From assembly GCF_019578655.1 (NCBI RefSeq), contig NC_063265.1, positions 11,628,501 to 11,692,500 on the forward strand: a stretch of DNA of 64,000 bases, in the 5' to 3' direction. Shown one piece after another: positions 11,420-23,710 of the stretch. The position numbers and the translations under genes are program-made. The DNA comes from Ricinus communis (Eukaryota > Streptophyta > Magnoliopsida > Malpighiales > Euphorbiaceae). Within the stretch, counting starts at the first letter, position 1, and each line of letters starts with the position of its first letter. Under the pieces are notes generated by a model that was given only the letters and a program-made list of their open reading frames with translations, searched no databases and was not told the origin of the DNA.

Positions 11420-13087
11420 TCAAGCAGCTACTGAAATGTCTGTCTTCACTCTCATAGGAAACGTTTTTCTAAGAGATGAAAAACTCAAGTTGAGGTCCTC
11501 TGATGCCGTTTGCACAATGTGAAATGCTTCACTAGGCTTTCCAGCCTTGAGAAGGCAAGCTACCAATGAACTAATAGTAATGTTATCTGGGGCACAACCA
11601 ATTGCCAGCATCTTCTTGAAAATATCAAGTGCTTCAACCATTCTGCCTTTCATACAATGCCCAATAATAAGGATAGTGAATGTCACTTTATCAGGCCTGC
11701 ATCTCTTTTCCTCCATTTCCGTCACAATCACATTTGCCTCATCCACATTCCCAGCCTTGCAAAACCCATCTATTACAGGGTTATATATAAAAGGTTTCGG
11801 AAAGACATCACTGCACTTCAATTGCCTCAAAAGATCACGAGCTTCATGAATTCTATTATCCTTGCAGAGAGCATTAATAATAACTGAGTAAGTATAAATA
11901 TTTGGAGATACATTTCTTGCTTTCATCACATCCCAAACCTTTAAACCCAGACGAATATCTCCTGTTCTACAATAACCATCAATCAAGGATGTGAAGGTTA
12001 CTACATCAGGTATGCAACTATAAGAGGCCATCTTTTCGTGCATTGCTTCTGCTGCAACCATGTTGCCAATCTTGCCAAAGCCATCAATAAGAACATTAAA
12101 AGTGACTACAGTGGGCTCAATCCCAGACCTAATCATCTCCTCAAAAAGGACAGAGGCGGCCTCCAGCTTACCCAACTTACGAAACCCAGATATAATAGAT
12201 GTATAGGTCATAACATCTGGTGAACAATCATTTCTAGACTGAACTTCCTTCAATAAGTCACATGCTCTATCTAACTCGTTAGCCTTACACAATCCACTTA
12301 TAAGAGTGTTATATGTAACAACATCAGGCAAACAACCAAAACTTTGCATAGCATTAAATAGTTCAAAACCCTTCTCAACTTCCCCTACTCTGCAAAGACC
12401 TCGGATAAGAATATTGAAGGTCCAAGTATTCGGACGAGAATGGAATGCCAAATTCTCTTTAAACAAGAAGATAGCTTCATGTACCTTACCCCCTTTGACC
12501 AACTCATTCAACAAATAATTATACACAAAAGAACTAATCCTAGCCTCCTCACCTTGAACTTCAATAATCAATTTCTTAGCAAGATCAAACTTCCCCGCTT
12601 GTGCAAATGAAGTTACCAAAAATCCTAGAACTCTACTATCAATCAAATGCCCATCACTCCTCATATAACCAATCACCATTTCAACCAAATCATGAAGACC
12701 CATTTGACATAAAGACCTAATAAGTAATTCGTAAGTTGAAAAACAATGAATAAGACTGAAATTCAATCTACAAAATTCCATGAACTTCAAACCCACTTGT
12801 GGGTTGTTATTTAGCCTCTTAATTACCTCAAATGCAACCAAGGGATCATTCAACTTCTCAGATAAATATCCTAAAGAAGTAGCATCAGAACAATGTGAAC
12901 GAACAAAAAGGATAGCTATAACTTTAACAAACCAAGCTTCTTGATTCTTTACTATTACCTCTTTATCACTAAATGGGTGAAATCCTCCTCCTTTAGTGTA
13001 ATCATGAAAATGGGCCATGATTATTGTGGAGGCTCGAGCCCTAAGAGGTCGCGGTTTTAATAATAAAAGGGTCATCGGCAAACCCAC
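11420..13087 (-). CDS. P-class pentatricopeptide repeat protein, At2g06000-like
   Basis: Intronless ORF of 555 residues. From about residue 115 to 540 it consists of some 12 tandem 35-residue PPR motifs, recognisable from repeated blocks such as VVTYNTLISGLCKANELDRA, VVTFTSLIDGYCRTGDIR and KVTFTILIIGHCMKGRMVEA, each ending in a P-D/N-type junction. There is no E, DYW or SMR domain, so it is P-class. Such proteins bind organelle RNA sequence-specifically, using residues 5 and 35 of each repeat, to stabilise or process transcripts. The N-terminus is rich in Leu, Arg and Pro without acidic residues (LLLLKPRPLRARAS), in keeping with an organelle targeting peptide, probably mitochondrial. Length and repeat order suit the At2g06000 family from memory. 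The start at 13087 is the first ATG, and an in-frame Met four codons later is an alternative. Confidence 0.92.
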   Translation of the reverse strand: MGLPMTLLLLKPRPLRARASTIIMAHFHDYTKGGGFHPFSDKEVIVKNQEAWFVKVIAILFVRSHCSDATSLGYLSEKLNDPLVAFEVIKRLNNNPQVGLKFMEFCRLNFSLIHCFSTYELLIRSLCQMGLHDLVEMVIGYMRSDGHLIDSRVLGFLVTSFAQAGKFDLAKKLIIEVQGEEARISSFVYNYLLNELVKGGKVHEAIFLFKENLAFHSRPNTWTFNILIRGLCRVGEVEKGFELFNAMQSFGCLPDVVTYNTLISGLCKANELDRACDLLKEVQSRNDCSPDVMTYTSIISGFRKLGKLEAASVLFEEMIRSGIEPTVVTFNVLIDGFGKIGNMVAAEAMHEKMASYSCIPDVVTFTSLIDGYCRTGDIRLGLKVWDVMKARNVSPNIYTYSVIINALCKDNRIHEARDLLRQLKCSDVFPKPFIYNPVIDGFCKAGNVDEANVIVTEMEEKRCRPDKVTFTILIIGHCMKGRMVEALDIFKKMLAIGCAPDNITISSLVACLLKAGKPSEAFHIVQTASEDLNLSFSSLRKTFPMRVKTDISVAA

Positions 13088-14985
13088 GCCATCGCTGAAC
13101 TCTATAGCAACGACTCGTTCATGAGGATGGCCAGGTGGTTTACTGGGTCACTAGATTTCGCGGGTTTTAAGCTAATGTTTTCAAATTTATGGATCTTGTA
13201 ATGTTCAAGTACAAAACACCGGAACTTTTCATCCGGTGCCACCGGTATAAACCTCGAAGTGTGTAGGGTTAAGGTCTGAGACTGTCGACAACTTTTCCCA
13301 GTAAAATTCCAGCTGATGAAAGAGGAAGGGTTACGTTTAGTGGAAGTCCGCCCAAGGAAGCGAGGTCATGATGTGCGAGTTGAGAGAGAGGGTGGCGAAG
13401 AGGATCCAGTGGAATGGGTTAATATGGTAATTGGGCTAATATTTGGCCCATTAACAAACAGAAACAAAGCTAGTATAGCCTTTCATTTTTCTTTGAAGAA
13501 ATTCCGCGGACTACTTTTCTTCAAAAAAGAAAATTTATTCTCTACGATTTTTAGAAAACGTTTTATACAGTTTTTTTCAATATTTCATAAAAAAAATATT
13601 AAGAATATAAATAATACCAAAGAATATTACTTTTAGATTATATTATTAAAATTTTATTTTTATTTTATATATTTTTATTTTTAAAAATTTTCGTCACAAA
13701 AATATTAAAAATATATTTAAAAATAATAAAAATTTATTATATTAATTAATATTATTATAAGTTCTCCTTTCTAGAATTTTTTAGAAAAAATATTAAAAAT
13801 ATATCTATAAAATATTAAAATTATATTAATTTATATTATTTAAAATCAGCTAAACAGAGTAATACTTTATATTTTTCATTTAATATTATAAATCAAAAAA
13901 TAATATTTTTTAAAAAGCTGTACTGTAATATATAAAAGTATATTAAAATAAAATTTAAAATATATAAAATATATTTAAAATAAAATTATTGAATTATTAA
14001 ATAATAATATAAAAATTATCAAAAAAATTATATAACTAAAATTTTGTTAAAAAAATTCATTTCACCGTAAATTTTACATATCATTTCCCTTGCTTTTGTA
14101 AAAAATTCATTTTTTTTTTCTTTTTCAATTAGGACGCGTTTGGTTGCGCTATATATTTTTGGTTAGGACTTTTTTTTTTTATTACACAAGATAGATCTTC
14201 ACTTTTGGCTCATAAACTGGTTTTACACTATAAGCAGTAGGATGCAATCCTTTACAATGCTTATAATATGGACCGGCCTATAATTCTATATAGACCGACT
14301 ATAATTCTATATGAACCGGAGTCTATAAGTAGTATATATGCATGGAAAAGGAGAAAGTGTAACGACTCTTTATATGTATAGAAAATTTTTATTCATGTTT
14401 TTTTTGTTTTTTTTTTTAAATTGTACCATTCTAATTTTTAAAATTAGAATAAAATAAATTATAAGAATTAATATTATATTAAAATTATATATTTAATAAA
14501 TATTTTATATATTTAATAAATATTTTATATATTTATAATAACTAGTCATTTATTTACGTATTATATGACAGTTATAATTATTTTATTGCTACTATTTGAA
14601 ATTCTTTTATTTGATATGTATATTTATTTTTGACACGTGAAATTTTTATATTTTTGATTGTAATAAAATGAATTTAGAATTAATATTATATTAAAAATAA
14701 TATGTTAAATATATCTTTTATATCTTTATGAAAGCTAATTGTTTACCCGCATGTTGTACGTCGTAATTATTTTAATTATAAATAATAATATAATTAAATT
14801 TATATATAAAATTAAATAAATTTTTATATTTTATAATTAATTAAAATATTTAAAAATAATAATAAATTAAATATTTTTACATCTTTATTAGTTTTTTATA
14901 TTTTAAGATTTTATCAATATGAAAATATAAAAATTATAAATAAATTAATAGAAAAATATAAAATTATACATAACTTGAATTCTAC

Positions 14986-15011
14986 GAGTCAATCCTAAGA
15001 GTCAATCCTAA
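14986..15011. repeat. 13-bp tandem duplication
   Basis: GAGTCAATCCTAA occurs twice in direct succession (14986-14998 and 14999-15011). Confidence 0.85.
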
Positions 15012-15600
15012 GTACACATATCAAAATTAAAAATCATATGTATTAAAATATAGTAACGCATGTCAAAATATTTTTATTAAATTATATACATATTAATGTT
15101 TTTTGCTCATTTATTTGTACTAAAATGTTCATTTTTATATGTATAATATCTATTAGATGTAATATTCTATAATAATTAATTTTCTTTATATTTAAATATT
15201 CATTATTTATGAACTTAATATTCATTACGGCTAATGTTTATATTCATTTCGTTTAATGTATTATTCATCAATATTAAATTTAATGTTCATTATCTATATA
15301 TATAATGTTCATCAATATTCTCAAATAAAAATATTAACTATTTATGAAAGTCTTTATTGTATTTGTGATTGATATTAAAAATATTTTATAATTGATATAA
15401 ACATTCATCATTTATAGGCATAACATTCATTAGTTTGTCAATGGATATTTGTCATTGATGAAAATCATATCCGCTAGTTGATTTATATGTATATATATTA
15501 TATAGATATAAAATAAATCGTCCTTACATAATTAGTAAATAAAAGAATATCATACTAAAGTTATACTATAAATATTTATATTATGGTATATATATATTTT

Positions 15601-15669
15601 CAATAAAATTAAGTTAACAAATAATGAACATTTAACATTTTTAATAAAATTAAATTAACAAATAATGAA
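15601..15669. repeat. 28-bp direct repeat with 41-bp period
   Basis: Bases 15601-15628 and 15642-15669 share AATAAAATTAA(G/A)TTAACA followed by AATAATGAA, differing at only two positions. The repeat sits at the edge of the AT-rich block, next to the copia remnant. Confidence 0.75.
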
Positions 15670-15793
15670 TATAAATTTTCTTTTTTAAATTGCGTTACTG
15701 TCTGACACACGTGTAAAATTTAAAACACAGATTTTTGTACGAGTAAAAGGATGCCGACTAGATCCCTAGATTCATAAAGCTACGTGGACAAAG

Positions 15794-16077
15794 ATTCATC
15801 TTATAACATTTGCCAATGGCGTGAAATTAGAAGTTGAGGGTATTAGTAATGTGAAAGTGAAGATGGATGATGGTGTGTAAGGACGTCTGTTGATGTGAGA
15901 TATGTGCCAAAATTTATGAGTAATGTAATTTCTGTGATCAGTTTGGTTTCCTTATGCTATAGTTGCACTGTGGGAAATGGAGTCATGGAAGTTAGAGAAG
16001 GTGCTGCTGTGATAATGAAAGGGGAGAGAACTAAAATAAATTTGTACAAGTTGAAAGGTAGTCCAGTTGTTACCAGG
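15794..16077 (+). mobile_element. Ty1/copia retrotransposon remnant (region before integrase)
   Basis: Two overlapping frames resemble the copia polyprotein segment between the protease and the integrase (GAG_pre-integrs region). The first contains TFANGVKLEVEG and VKMDDGV, then stops. After a 1-nt shift near 15877 the next reads VRTSVDVRYVPKF, VGNGVMEVREG, VIMKGERT and YKLKGSPVV. The frame break, the internal stop and the absence of integrase or reverse transcriptase sequence on either side show a dead fragment. No long terminal repeats were recognised. Confidence 0.75.
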
Positions 16078-18379
16078 TATGCATTGTGATTCTCAGGCTG
16101 GAACAAGAAGCAGAATTCAGCAAGCACCTGCTAAGAAAGTGACAGTAGAAGAAGGGTGTTGCATGAAGAGACTTAGCAGGCTTGGCAGAACATGGATTTA
16201 TGTGAGGTTGTTAGTAGTAGTTTACCTTTTATCTTTCAGTTTTTTGTTTAGAGTGTGAAAATCTGGTAAGTGGTATGCCACTTACCGCTAGGAAAATTTC
16301 TGGTCAAGCTAATTTTTGTTAGTTACAGATATATATTGGAGGTCTTAATTTTCCATATTTTCTCCCCAATTTCCCAGTAACCCCAATTGATTCATGTCAT
16401 TCAATTGGCACCTCTTGAAAGCAAATGGCACTCCAACTGCTTCTTTAGGCGTCTCCATCCTGCATTCTACGGATATTTAATTTATGTGATTTGTAGAGAA
16501 CATTCATCGTAAATCCAATCATGAATTTGTAACTGGATATATATTCTTCCTTTTTCTCTTTTCCTGGTAGACAACAGGGATCACCTCTGCCCTTGTACCT
16601 GTATTCAGAGAGCGGAAACATCTCTGAACGTCTCATGTGATGTAAAGTATTCCTGTGGACCTGTGCTGTCCCTAGTCATTTGCATGCTCATCCTTGCTCA
16701 TATGCCTGCTAAAACCAACGGCTTTAGCATGAAGCTCATACCAAGAAACATTATAAATTCAAGTCTTTTCTCCAAAAGAACCTTCTGCAGAAAAAATGCA
16801 TCGTGGAACAGTCAAACTCTTAACTGTGATCCATAAGTATTTCAAATCACACACAAGAAGCAGCAAACTATGATTACGATGCATCAGAATCACCAATAGT
16901 TGCACAGTTATACAATCTTTGTGTGATAAAGGTATCGATTGGCTTGATGCCATACTGACCCTGTTGGATGTAGAATTCGTTTTCCACTAAAAGGAGGATG
17001 CTTTGAACATGATAGAACCATGGCCTTTTTGAGTCTCTACCTGCGTGCTTCCATCTTGTGTCCCCAAATGATGTAATGAAGGCAATGTTTGCTAGTGCCT
17101 ACTAAGATCATTCAGTTTTTAGCAAGCAAATTACCATTTGATGTTAAAGCATCAAAACTGTCATTTTTCTTTAGTGGTGGATAATAGTCGTGATAAAGCA
17201 CAGGTCTTCAATGTTGTAAAAGCACAGGTCTTCAAGACTTGCTCTTATGAAATAAAATTGTTGGTCTATCAACTATTCTGCAACTACATTCTAATGTTGA
17301 GCTACTACTGATTTTTCCAGTGTGAATTTTTACATCCAAGAAGAAAAGAAAAAAGAAAGAAAGAGAGTAATAATGTACAGGGTTGTTTAATCTTATCTTA
17401 GATATCAGGATACATACAGGCATAGGCCATTGTCGTTTTTATGTTTTACTGATAGCAGAGACTGTCATTTTCGAAACACATGCTACTTGTCTTTAGCTGT
17501 GCAAGCAGACAGCCAACCCTGGCCTGCAATAATCAAACTGTTCATCCACATGCTCAAAACTTGGACTCTGAATTCCTCAGTTCCAACTCCCATCTTCAAC
17601 ATCTCTAGCTATAGCAATTTTCTCTTTTTTTTTTTCTTTTTGATTATTGTCTCATAATAAACTGTTAATTTTATTTATTACATAACATTTCAATTAGTAA
17701 AACATAAGATTTTTAACGTCTATGTATTTTGTTATTTGTTAGCTAAGATTATTTCCAATTTATTATTAGAGAGTGGTTAAAGGGTGTGACTTTCATTTTG
17801 ACATTTCAATCCAACCATTAGAACAAAGAGTGTGAGTCTATAAAATAGGGAAGGCCTATCTAAATAACACAGTAGCAGAAATTTCATTGCTATTTTATTC
17901 ATTGATTTGTTAATAATAATAATAATAAATAAATAAAAATAATTTTTTAAAAATTTATTATATAACCGGTAAATTTTATTGGTGCGATAGCGTGTAGGAT
18001 GGATTTCTATTAATTTATTTTATTATATGGAGTTTGGTAATATGACTATTGAAATGAATACAATTGTACTTAATAAATAACAATTTAGTTTTCGTATCTA
18101 AATATATTTATAGTGAGATTAATTGCCACTTTGCTTGCAAAACTAGTTAAGTGTTTCCCTATAATTATGCGTTGAAAAGTAGAACGACACCGTTAGGAAA
18201 GGAAGAAGCTCCGCTAGATAACAATAGCAGCAATTTGGCTTGGAAGTAAAACGCCACCCACTCTTCTCTACAATTTGTAAATTTCGCATTTGTCACTTTG
18301 TGTCAGCACTTTCACAAAGCGCTTCCTCTCTCTCTAAAAATGGCATGAAAATCCATTTCACATTTGCTGCTCATTTCAC
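16078..18379. other. Intergenic region upstream of the DRB gene
   Basis: I recognise no gene. Short direct repeats occur, for example AAAGCACAGGTCTTCAA twice around 17195-17235 and a TAA run near 17911-17930. The right end merges into the DRB promoter. Confidence 0.4.
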
Positions 18380-18472
18380 TATTTACAATATTCTCTATCA
18401 CACACTTTCTATATAACTTTTGCCTTCACTTTCTCGAGAAAATCTAAGCAAAACATCATAAATACAAGATAG
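18380..18472 (+). promoter_or_regulatory. Probable DRB promoter and untranslated first exon
   Basis: A TATA-like element (CTATATAACTTT, about 18408-18419) is followed about 50 nt later by a good donor, AAGATAG|GTGAGAG, at 18472/18473. The DRB start codon lies 1.2 kb downstream just after an acceptor (CTCACAG ending at 19640, or TGTATAG ending at 19663). This suggests a 5' UTR intron of about 1.17 kb. It is inferred from motifs only. Confidence 0.45.
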
Positions 18473-19665
18473 GTGAGAGTCCTTTTCGTATTGGGTTTTT
18501 CACTGAGATCATTCTGCATTTGTTTGTTCTTGGGTTTGGATTCGATATTTTCATTCTGGGTTTCGTGTCATTTCATTGTCGGATTACAACCTATGTGGTT
18601 ACTGCATAGGTATGAAATATTTATGTAATCCATTGTGTACTGGTTTCTTAAATGGTTTAATTGATGTGGGTTTTGGATTGTTGATACATGGATTTTGTGC
18701 ATCTTTGCTCTGTTTGTGTTTAAATTGAGTAAATGAGTGAGCTTTCAGTTGCTTGAAGATGTTTTTTTTTTTTTTCCTACACTTTCTTGGCGTTAAGGGT
18801 TAAGAGAACTTGATATTACTGTGTTAATTGATTTCTTTTGATGAATTTCTGTGTTAATGCTAAGTAAAGACGTAATCAGTGCGCCTGTTAATGTCTAAGG
18901 TATTCAATTATTAACTTTCCCATTTTGAAAATCTGGAGTTACCTCTCTGTTAGTGGTAATATCTTAGTCCTGATTATTAGCTAATGTAAGACTCCATAAT
19001 CTATCAACCAACAAGAATGGGTTATCATGATGTGTAATTTTCGCTAGTCCAGATTTTAGATTTATCATTATAAAACCAATAACACCATGTTAGTGAATCA
19101 GAGAAATTATACATTTCAATAAAGTATCAAGCGACGGTATTATTTCTTCCTTCTTGACCTGGACTGGTAATTAAGAGTACTGATTAACGTGCTAAACCAG
19201 TGATAGAATAGCAACGGTACACAATTTGCTGCCATAAAAGCATATTGGTTGTAGTTTTAGCAATTTACCAGTTTTAGCGTTTGAATTTCAACTGACCATT
19301 TTATCAGTGTTTTTTTTCTTTTACATTACTCCGAGGAACATTTACACAAGCAAAAGTTTGCATTTTGCTAAGTTTAATATGCTTTATAGCAAACTGATTT
19401 ACCTTCTTACTTTTTGTACAAAATGTTAAACATGTTACGTCCTCCTACTTGCTTGGAATTTATGTAAGAAATTGAGGTGGCAGTACTGCAAAAAGTATTG
19501 CCTTTTATTTCAGTTTTAGTGGGAAATTTGCTAGTATGTTTTTGTCATTGTCGCTTTGCATGTTGAGAAGGTAACAGATGCAAAGCTCTTTCTTCCTATG
19601 GCGTAAGAGTAGGCAACTTTTGTTTTTCATTTTCTCACAGTATGTTCAACGTTGTCTGTATAGAT

Positions 19666-22520
19666 ATGTATAAAAACCAACTGCAAGAGTTGGCTCAAAG
19701 AAGCTGCTTCAACTTGCCATCTTATTCATGTATAAGGGAAGGACCAGATCATGCCCCTCGGTTCAAAGCCACTGTCAATTTCAATGGTGAAACTTTTGAA
19801 AGCCCTGCCTTTTGCTCTACTTTGAGGCAGGCAGAACATGCAGCTGCTGAGGTAGCACTGAACACACTTGCAAGCAGAGGCCCCTCCAGAGCATTAGCTG
19901 CTAGAGTACTGGTGAGCATTTGATTATTATATATTCATGTTCTTCTTTCAGATTTAGAAAAAGAATTCTTTTCTAGCTCAACATTAGGATGCTTTTTGCA
20001 TACATCTCATTGGTGCTAATTAATTTTTTGGCTCCTGTTTTTTAATTGACTTGATACCCTGCTTACTATTTTGAAAAAAAAGTCATTTCACGACTCATTT
20101 TCAATGTATTTGCATATAATGTGTTTTTTCTGCCGTTATACTGTGCAGGATGAAACTGGAGTCTATAAGAACTTGCTCCAAGAGACTGCCCACAGAGCTG
20201 GCTTAAAGCTTCCAGTGTACACCACTGTTCGTTCAGGTCCTGGGCATGTTCCTGTTTTCTCTTGCACAGTTGAACTTGCAGGAATGAGCTTTACTGGGGA
20301 GCCAGCTAGGACCAAGAAACAAGCTCAGAAGAATGCTGCAATGGCTGCCTGGTCTGCCCTAAAGAGATGTAAGTGTTTCATCCTTTTTATTAGATTCCGT
20401 ACTCTTATGCTGGCTAGCACATAATTCAGTTTCCCAACCGCTTGATCTCAAGGAGGAAAAGATCCTTCCCCAAGCGAATACAATAGTAAGCCATAGGTTC
20501 AGCCTTTACTTCATTGGTTTCTTTCCTGAACAGTGAAATTTTTTTGTGATTAATATATTAGTTATAATATCCAGAAAGTGGGTAAGCAACCATTAGCATT
20601 TGCATGTTTGTGTATGTGTTTGTGTCAGATAGAGAGAGATAAGGAGATGTTCAGCAGTAAGTCCAAAAATTCTGACTTTTAGTAGTGACTTTGTCTTAGG
20701 TGGTGGAAATATACTCTGAGCTGCCTTGTTGCAACTACTACCCATAACAAATTCCCTTGAACATTGTGTGTCCTGCCATTGTTTGGAAAAGCTTCATGAG
20801 GATTTTGATGCATTTTTCTCCCTCATCAATTTCTTTTTTTCTCCTTCTATGAATGCATAAATTGGTTGTGAATGAAAACTGAATCAGTTCTTTAAGTTGT
20901 ATGTTGATATTAAATAGGCCTTTGACCATTGGGTTGAATTTGGGTACCAGTATCCCTGGTTCTCTACTTTTACTGGTTTGTAAAGTTTAAAGCTAAAAGA
21001 CTCTATAGGTGATCAAATTGATGGAACTGTCTTATTTTTTCCATATAATTTCCACCCAGCAAGCATTCTGTCATTTCGATAACTAAATATTCAAATGAAC
21101 CATCTGATACATAGATAATCATCATTTTCATCTTTTCACTTCCAGTTAACCTCAAACTGTTTCATCTTTTCACTTTCACCCAGTTTTCTTGGAAAATGTA
21201 TGTTCATGCATTTGCAGTCTTCTGCTTTTATCAGTTGTTTATAGTCGAGTTATTTAAATATTCTATTATGTCTTTGTAGTGGTTCAACATGGCTCATCAT
21301 CTTCCAGTTCATTATCTTCTTCTCTGGTGGAAAATAGAAAGGGCAGTGAGGAGCAAGAACAAGTTGTAATTGCTCGTTTTCTTGCATCTGTACAACCTTC
21401 AGAATTGAAGATTAACAAGCAAAATGATTGCCAAACGGGACATGAGAGATTTATCCCTGTCTGCAAGGACTTGACCCCTCCGACACCAAGCCTCTATCCT
21501 ATGCAGAGCCAAAACTGGGCATATCCTAGTTTTTCCCCTGAAATAGCCATATATCAAATGTGGCAGCAAGAACAATTGCTGCAGTTGCACAACCGTCTGT
21601 TGACGCTTCAAGTTCCACCAGCCCCTCCTCCCGCTCCTCCAATGCTTCCATATATGCAGTCTGTACTGCCCCCAAATTCCCATATATTTTTTCCTTTAAG
21701 GAAGCAAGAAACTGTACCTGTTGGCCCCAGAATTACAATTGCATCCTCAGGACCATTACTATGCCTCTCAGATAATGTGGACTCTGATTCAGTCAGGGGC
21801 AAGTCCGCCGTTACCATTCAGGAGATAAATGAGGAGAAACCAGAAGATTTATCTGACTGCTCACCATCAATAATTTCAGATCCCCCTGTTCTCGGCAACT
21901 TAAGCGCTGAAGCAAGATTTAAGGAGAGTCACGATGATGACAAAAATAATGCAGTGGAGAGCAAAGTTGAAAATGTTCGACTAGCAGAGAACCCAAGTGG
22001 GCAGTCTTCCCATAGGAACACAGATTCAGGATACTCACAAGTAGACTTCCGGGTGCAGAGTCCAGGTGTTTTTGTCTCTTGCCATGCTTCTTCACAATTT
22101 TCTCCAAGACAAAGTTCAACAAGTTGTAGACCACCACCTACTGTGATGATTAGAAATGTGGGTCCTAGACCTTTGCCTGCAGCACCTCCTGTACGAATCA
22201 GAACAATGGGTCCTGTTTCTTCAGTGCCCAGACCACATGATTTAGCAGCACAAATTCCTGGTCCATCAAGAATGAGAACAGGAGCTCCTTCATATTCAGC
22301 CAGACCCCAGCCTCAGAGAATGGACTTTGTGGGGATGCACCCACGTTTCATGGCACCAGCCGTTCGAATAAGGTCAGTTGTACCAGTCTGTTCAGCTCCA
22401 CCACCAGCACGGAAAATGCCAACTGCGGGACAAGAAGGAGCATTACTTAACAAACAGAAGAACGGTTCAGTACCTGAAGATATCTCAACAACTTCAGAGT
22501 TTTCCAAGCTTAGAATATGA
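19666..22520 (+). CDS. DRB2: Double-stranded RNA-binding protein, DRB2-like
   Basis: Exons 19666-19911, 20149-20368 and 21280-22520 join in frame to give about 568 residues. Two dsRNA-binding domains lie at about residues 1-70 (MYKNQLQELAQRSCFNLPSY, FKATVNFNGETFESP, LRQAEHAAAEVAL) and 87-155 (YKNLLQETAHRAGLKLPVY, FSCTVELAGMSFTG, KKQAQKNAAMAAW). Both carry the helix-2 K/RQAE-or-KKQA...AA signature. The domains are closest to the plant DRB2/DRB3/DRB5 group, whose members work with Dicer-like proteins and influence miRNA target repression; DRB1 and DRB4 are less similar as I remember them. The C-terminal 410 residues are Pro/Ser-rich, with a PPAPPPAPP stretch and four spaced (I/M)R-x-x-x-P repeats. 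An in-frame ATG at 19642 could add eight residues. I chose 19666 because the family starts MYKNQLQE. Confidence 0.9.
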
Positions 22521-23280
22521 GCATAAACATTGGAGAATTCATCCTATTTTTTGCTTCTCTTTTCCGTATTTGATTAATCTTTCTTTTTCTTAAAAAAAAA
22601 AAATCAGATACTCGGTTAGTATATTTTAAAATTATATTTATGGTGGTGTTTATGCACCCATGATGCTTTATGAATGTAATCATATATAAAGGAGCTGTTA
22701 TAGTTTTTTATATTGTAGATATATCACATTTGGAAGTCATATTCTTTAAGCTTAATTAGGATTTGATTCTCTTCACCCAATTTTGTTTTAAAAAACAATG
22801 TTTCTTGGAAGAAGTGAATTAATACTTTTTCTCAAAATAAATTCGAAAAAAATTGTTAACAAAATGTTAAATTAAATTTTTTTGATATCCAACAATAAAG
22901 CACGTGGATATAATTATTTTAATTTAAAAAATTAAAATACAATTCACGCTAATTAAAATGCATGAATATACATATAAATATTATTTAAAAAATAAAATAC
23001 ATAATCATTCAAATTTAAAAAACATAATAATATAAATCTATATATTTTATATAAATAGAGTTTAATTTATTTATATGTATCTGTTATATTTTTAATTTTA
23101 TCACAAATTAAATTATGTTTATGAATATTATTTGCTAATTCCAAATATACCCTACAAGATTTCCTAAACTATCCCCGGGCGGTGTCCGCCGTCCACTGAA
23201 CAACCGCGAGCATAAAACCTTTTTAAATAATCAATTGAAACGGTGAGTATAAGGTCTGCTTTTGAACTTAAAACCCTAGA
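22521..23280. other. Intergenic region between the DRB gene and NOP58
   Basis: It holds the DRB 3' UTR and then AT-rich DNA. The right end (about 23160-23300) is GC-richer and probably contains the NOP58 promoter. I see no other gene. Confidence 0.4.
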
Positions 23281-23335
23281 GTCTACTCTAGATCCCATAA
23301 CTCTTTCTCTAGAACAAAATTGCAGTTGTGAAGAG
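23281..23335 (+). promoter_or_regulatory. Probable NOP58 untranslated first exon
   Basis: A strong donor, GAAGAG|GTGAGC, at 23335/23336 and an acceptor, TTCTGCAG, ending at 23684 bracket a 349-nt intron just upstream of the NOP58 ATG at 23711. This implies that the 5' UTR is split. The transcription start is not determined. Confidence 0.5.
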
Positions 23336-23710
23336 GTGAGCTATCTCCTACCTGGTTTTCAATAAACCTAGAGTGCGAAGACTTGATTTTTTGTCTGTAT
23401 ATCTTTATAGATATTTATACAGTCATTGGTTATCTTCTCTGTGATATCTGCCATATGGCTTCATAGGATTAACTGATATCAGAGTGGACACCCTTTTTCT
23501 TTCCTACTGAAAGATATTTAATCTGTTTAAAAGCTTGTTAATATCGGACGCGAGATGGGTTTGGTGAAAACTCAATAAAGTTTGATTTTTTTTTTTCCTT
23601 TGCATGGTTGTTTGAAGTAAGGAAATTGAAATGGGTGGATACAAAGTGATCGTAACAATTCGTTTGGTGTGGATTTTTCTGCAGGTTGATTTTGAGGCCT
23701 TGAAAGAAAG

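Larger units (their letters stand above)
13088..15793. other. AT-rich intergenic region with short repeats
   Basis: No gene is recognised here. From about 13600 the sequence is extremely AT-rich. Between about 15100 and 15690 the motif ATTCATT or ATGTTCAT and its complement recur many times. A GC-richer island near 14140-14350 carries a duplicated CTATAATTCTATAT(A/G)(G/A)ACCG motif. The ORF at 13316-13636 lacks family features and runs into AT-rich sequence, so I do not call it. Confidence 0.4.

Noticed and set aside
13316..13636. 106-codon ORF upstream of the PPR gene
   Set aside because: It runs from low-complexity charged sequence into AT-rich DNA and shows no family features.
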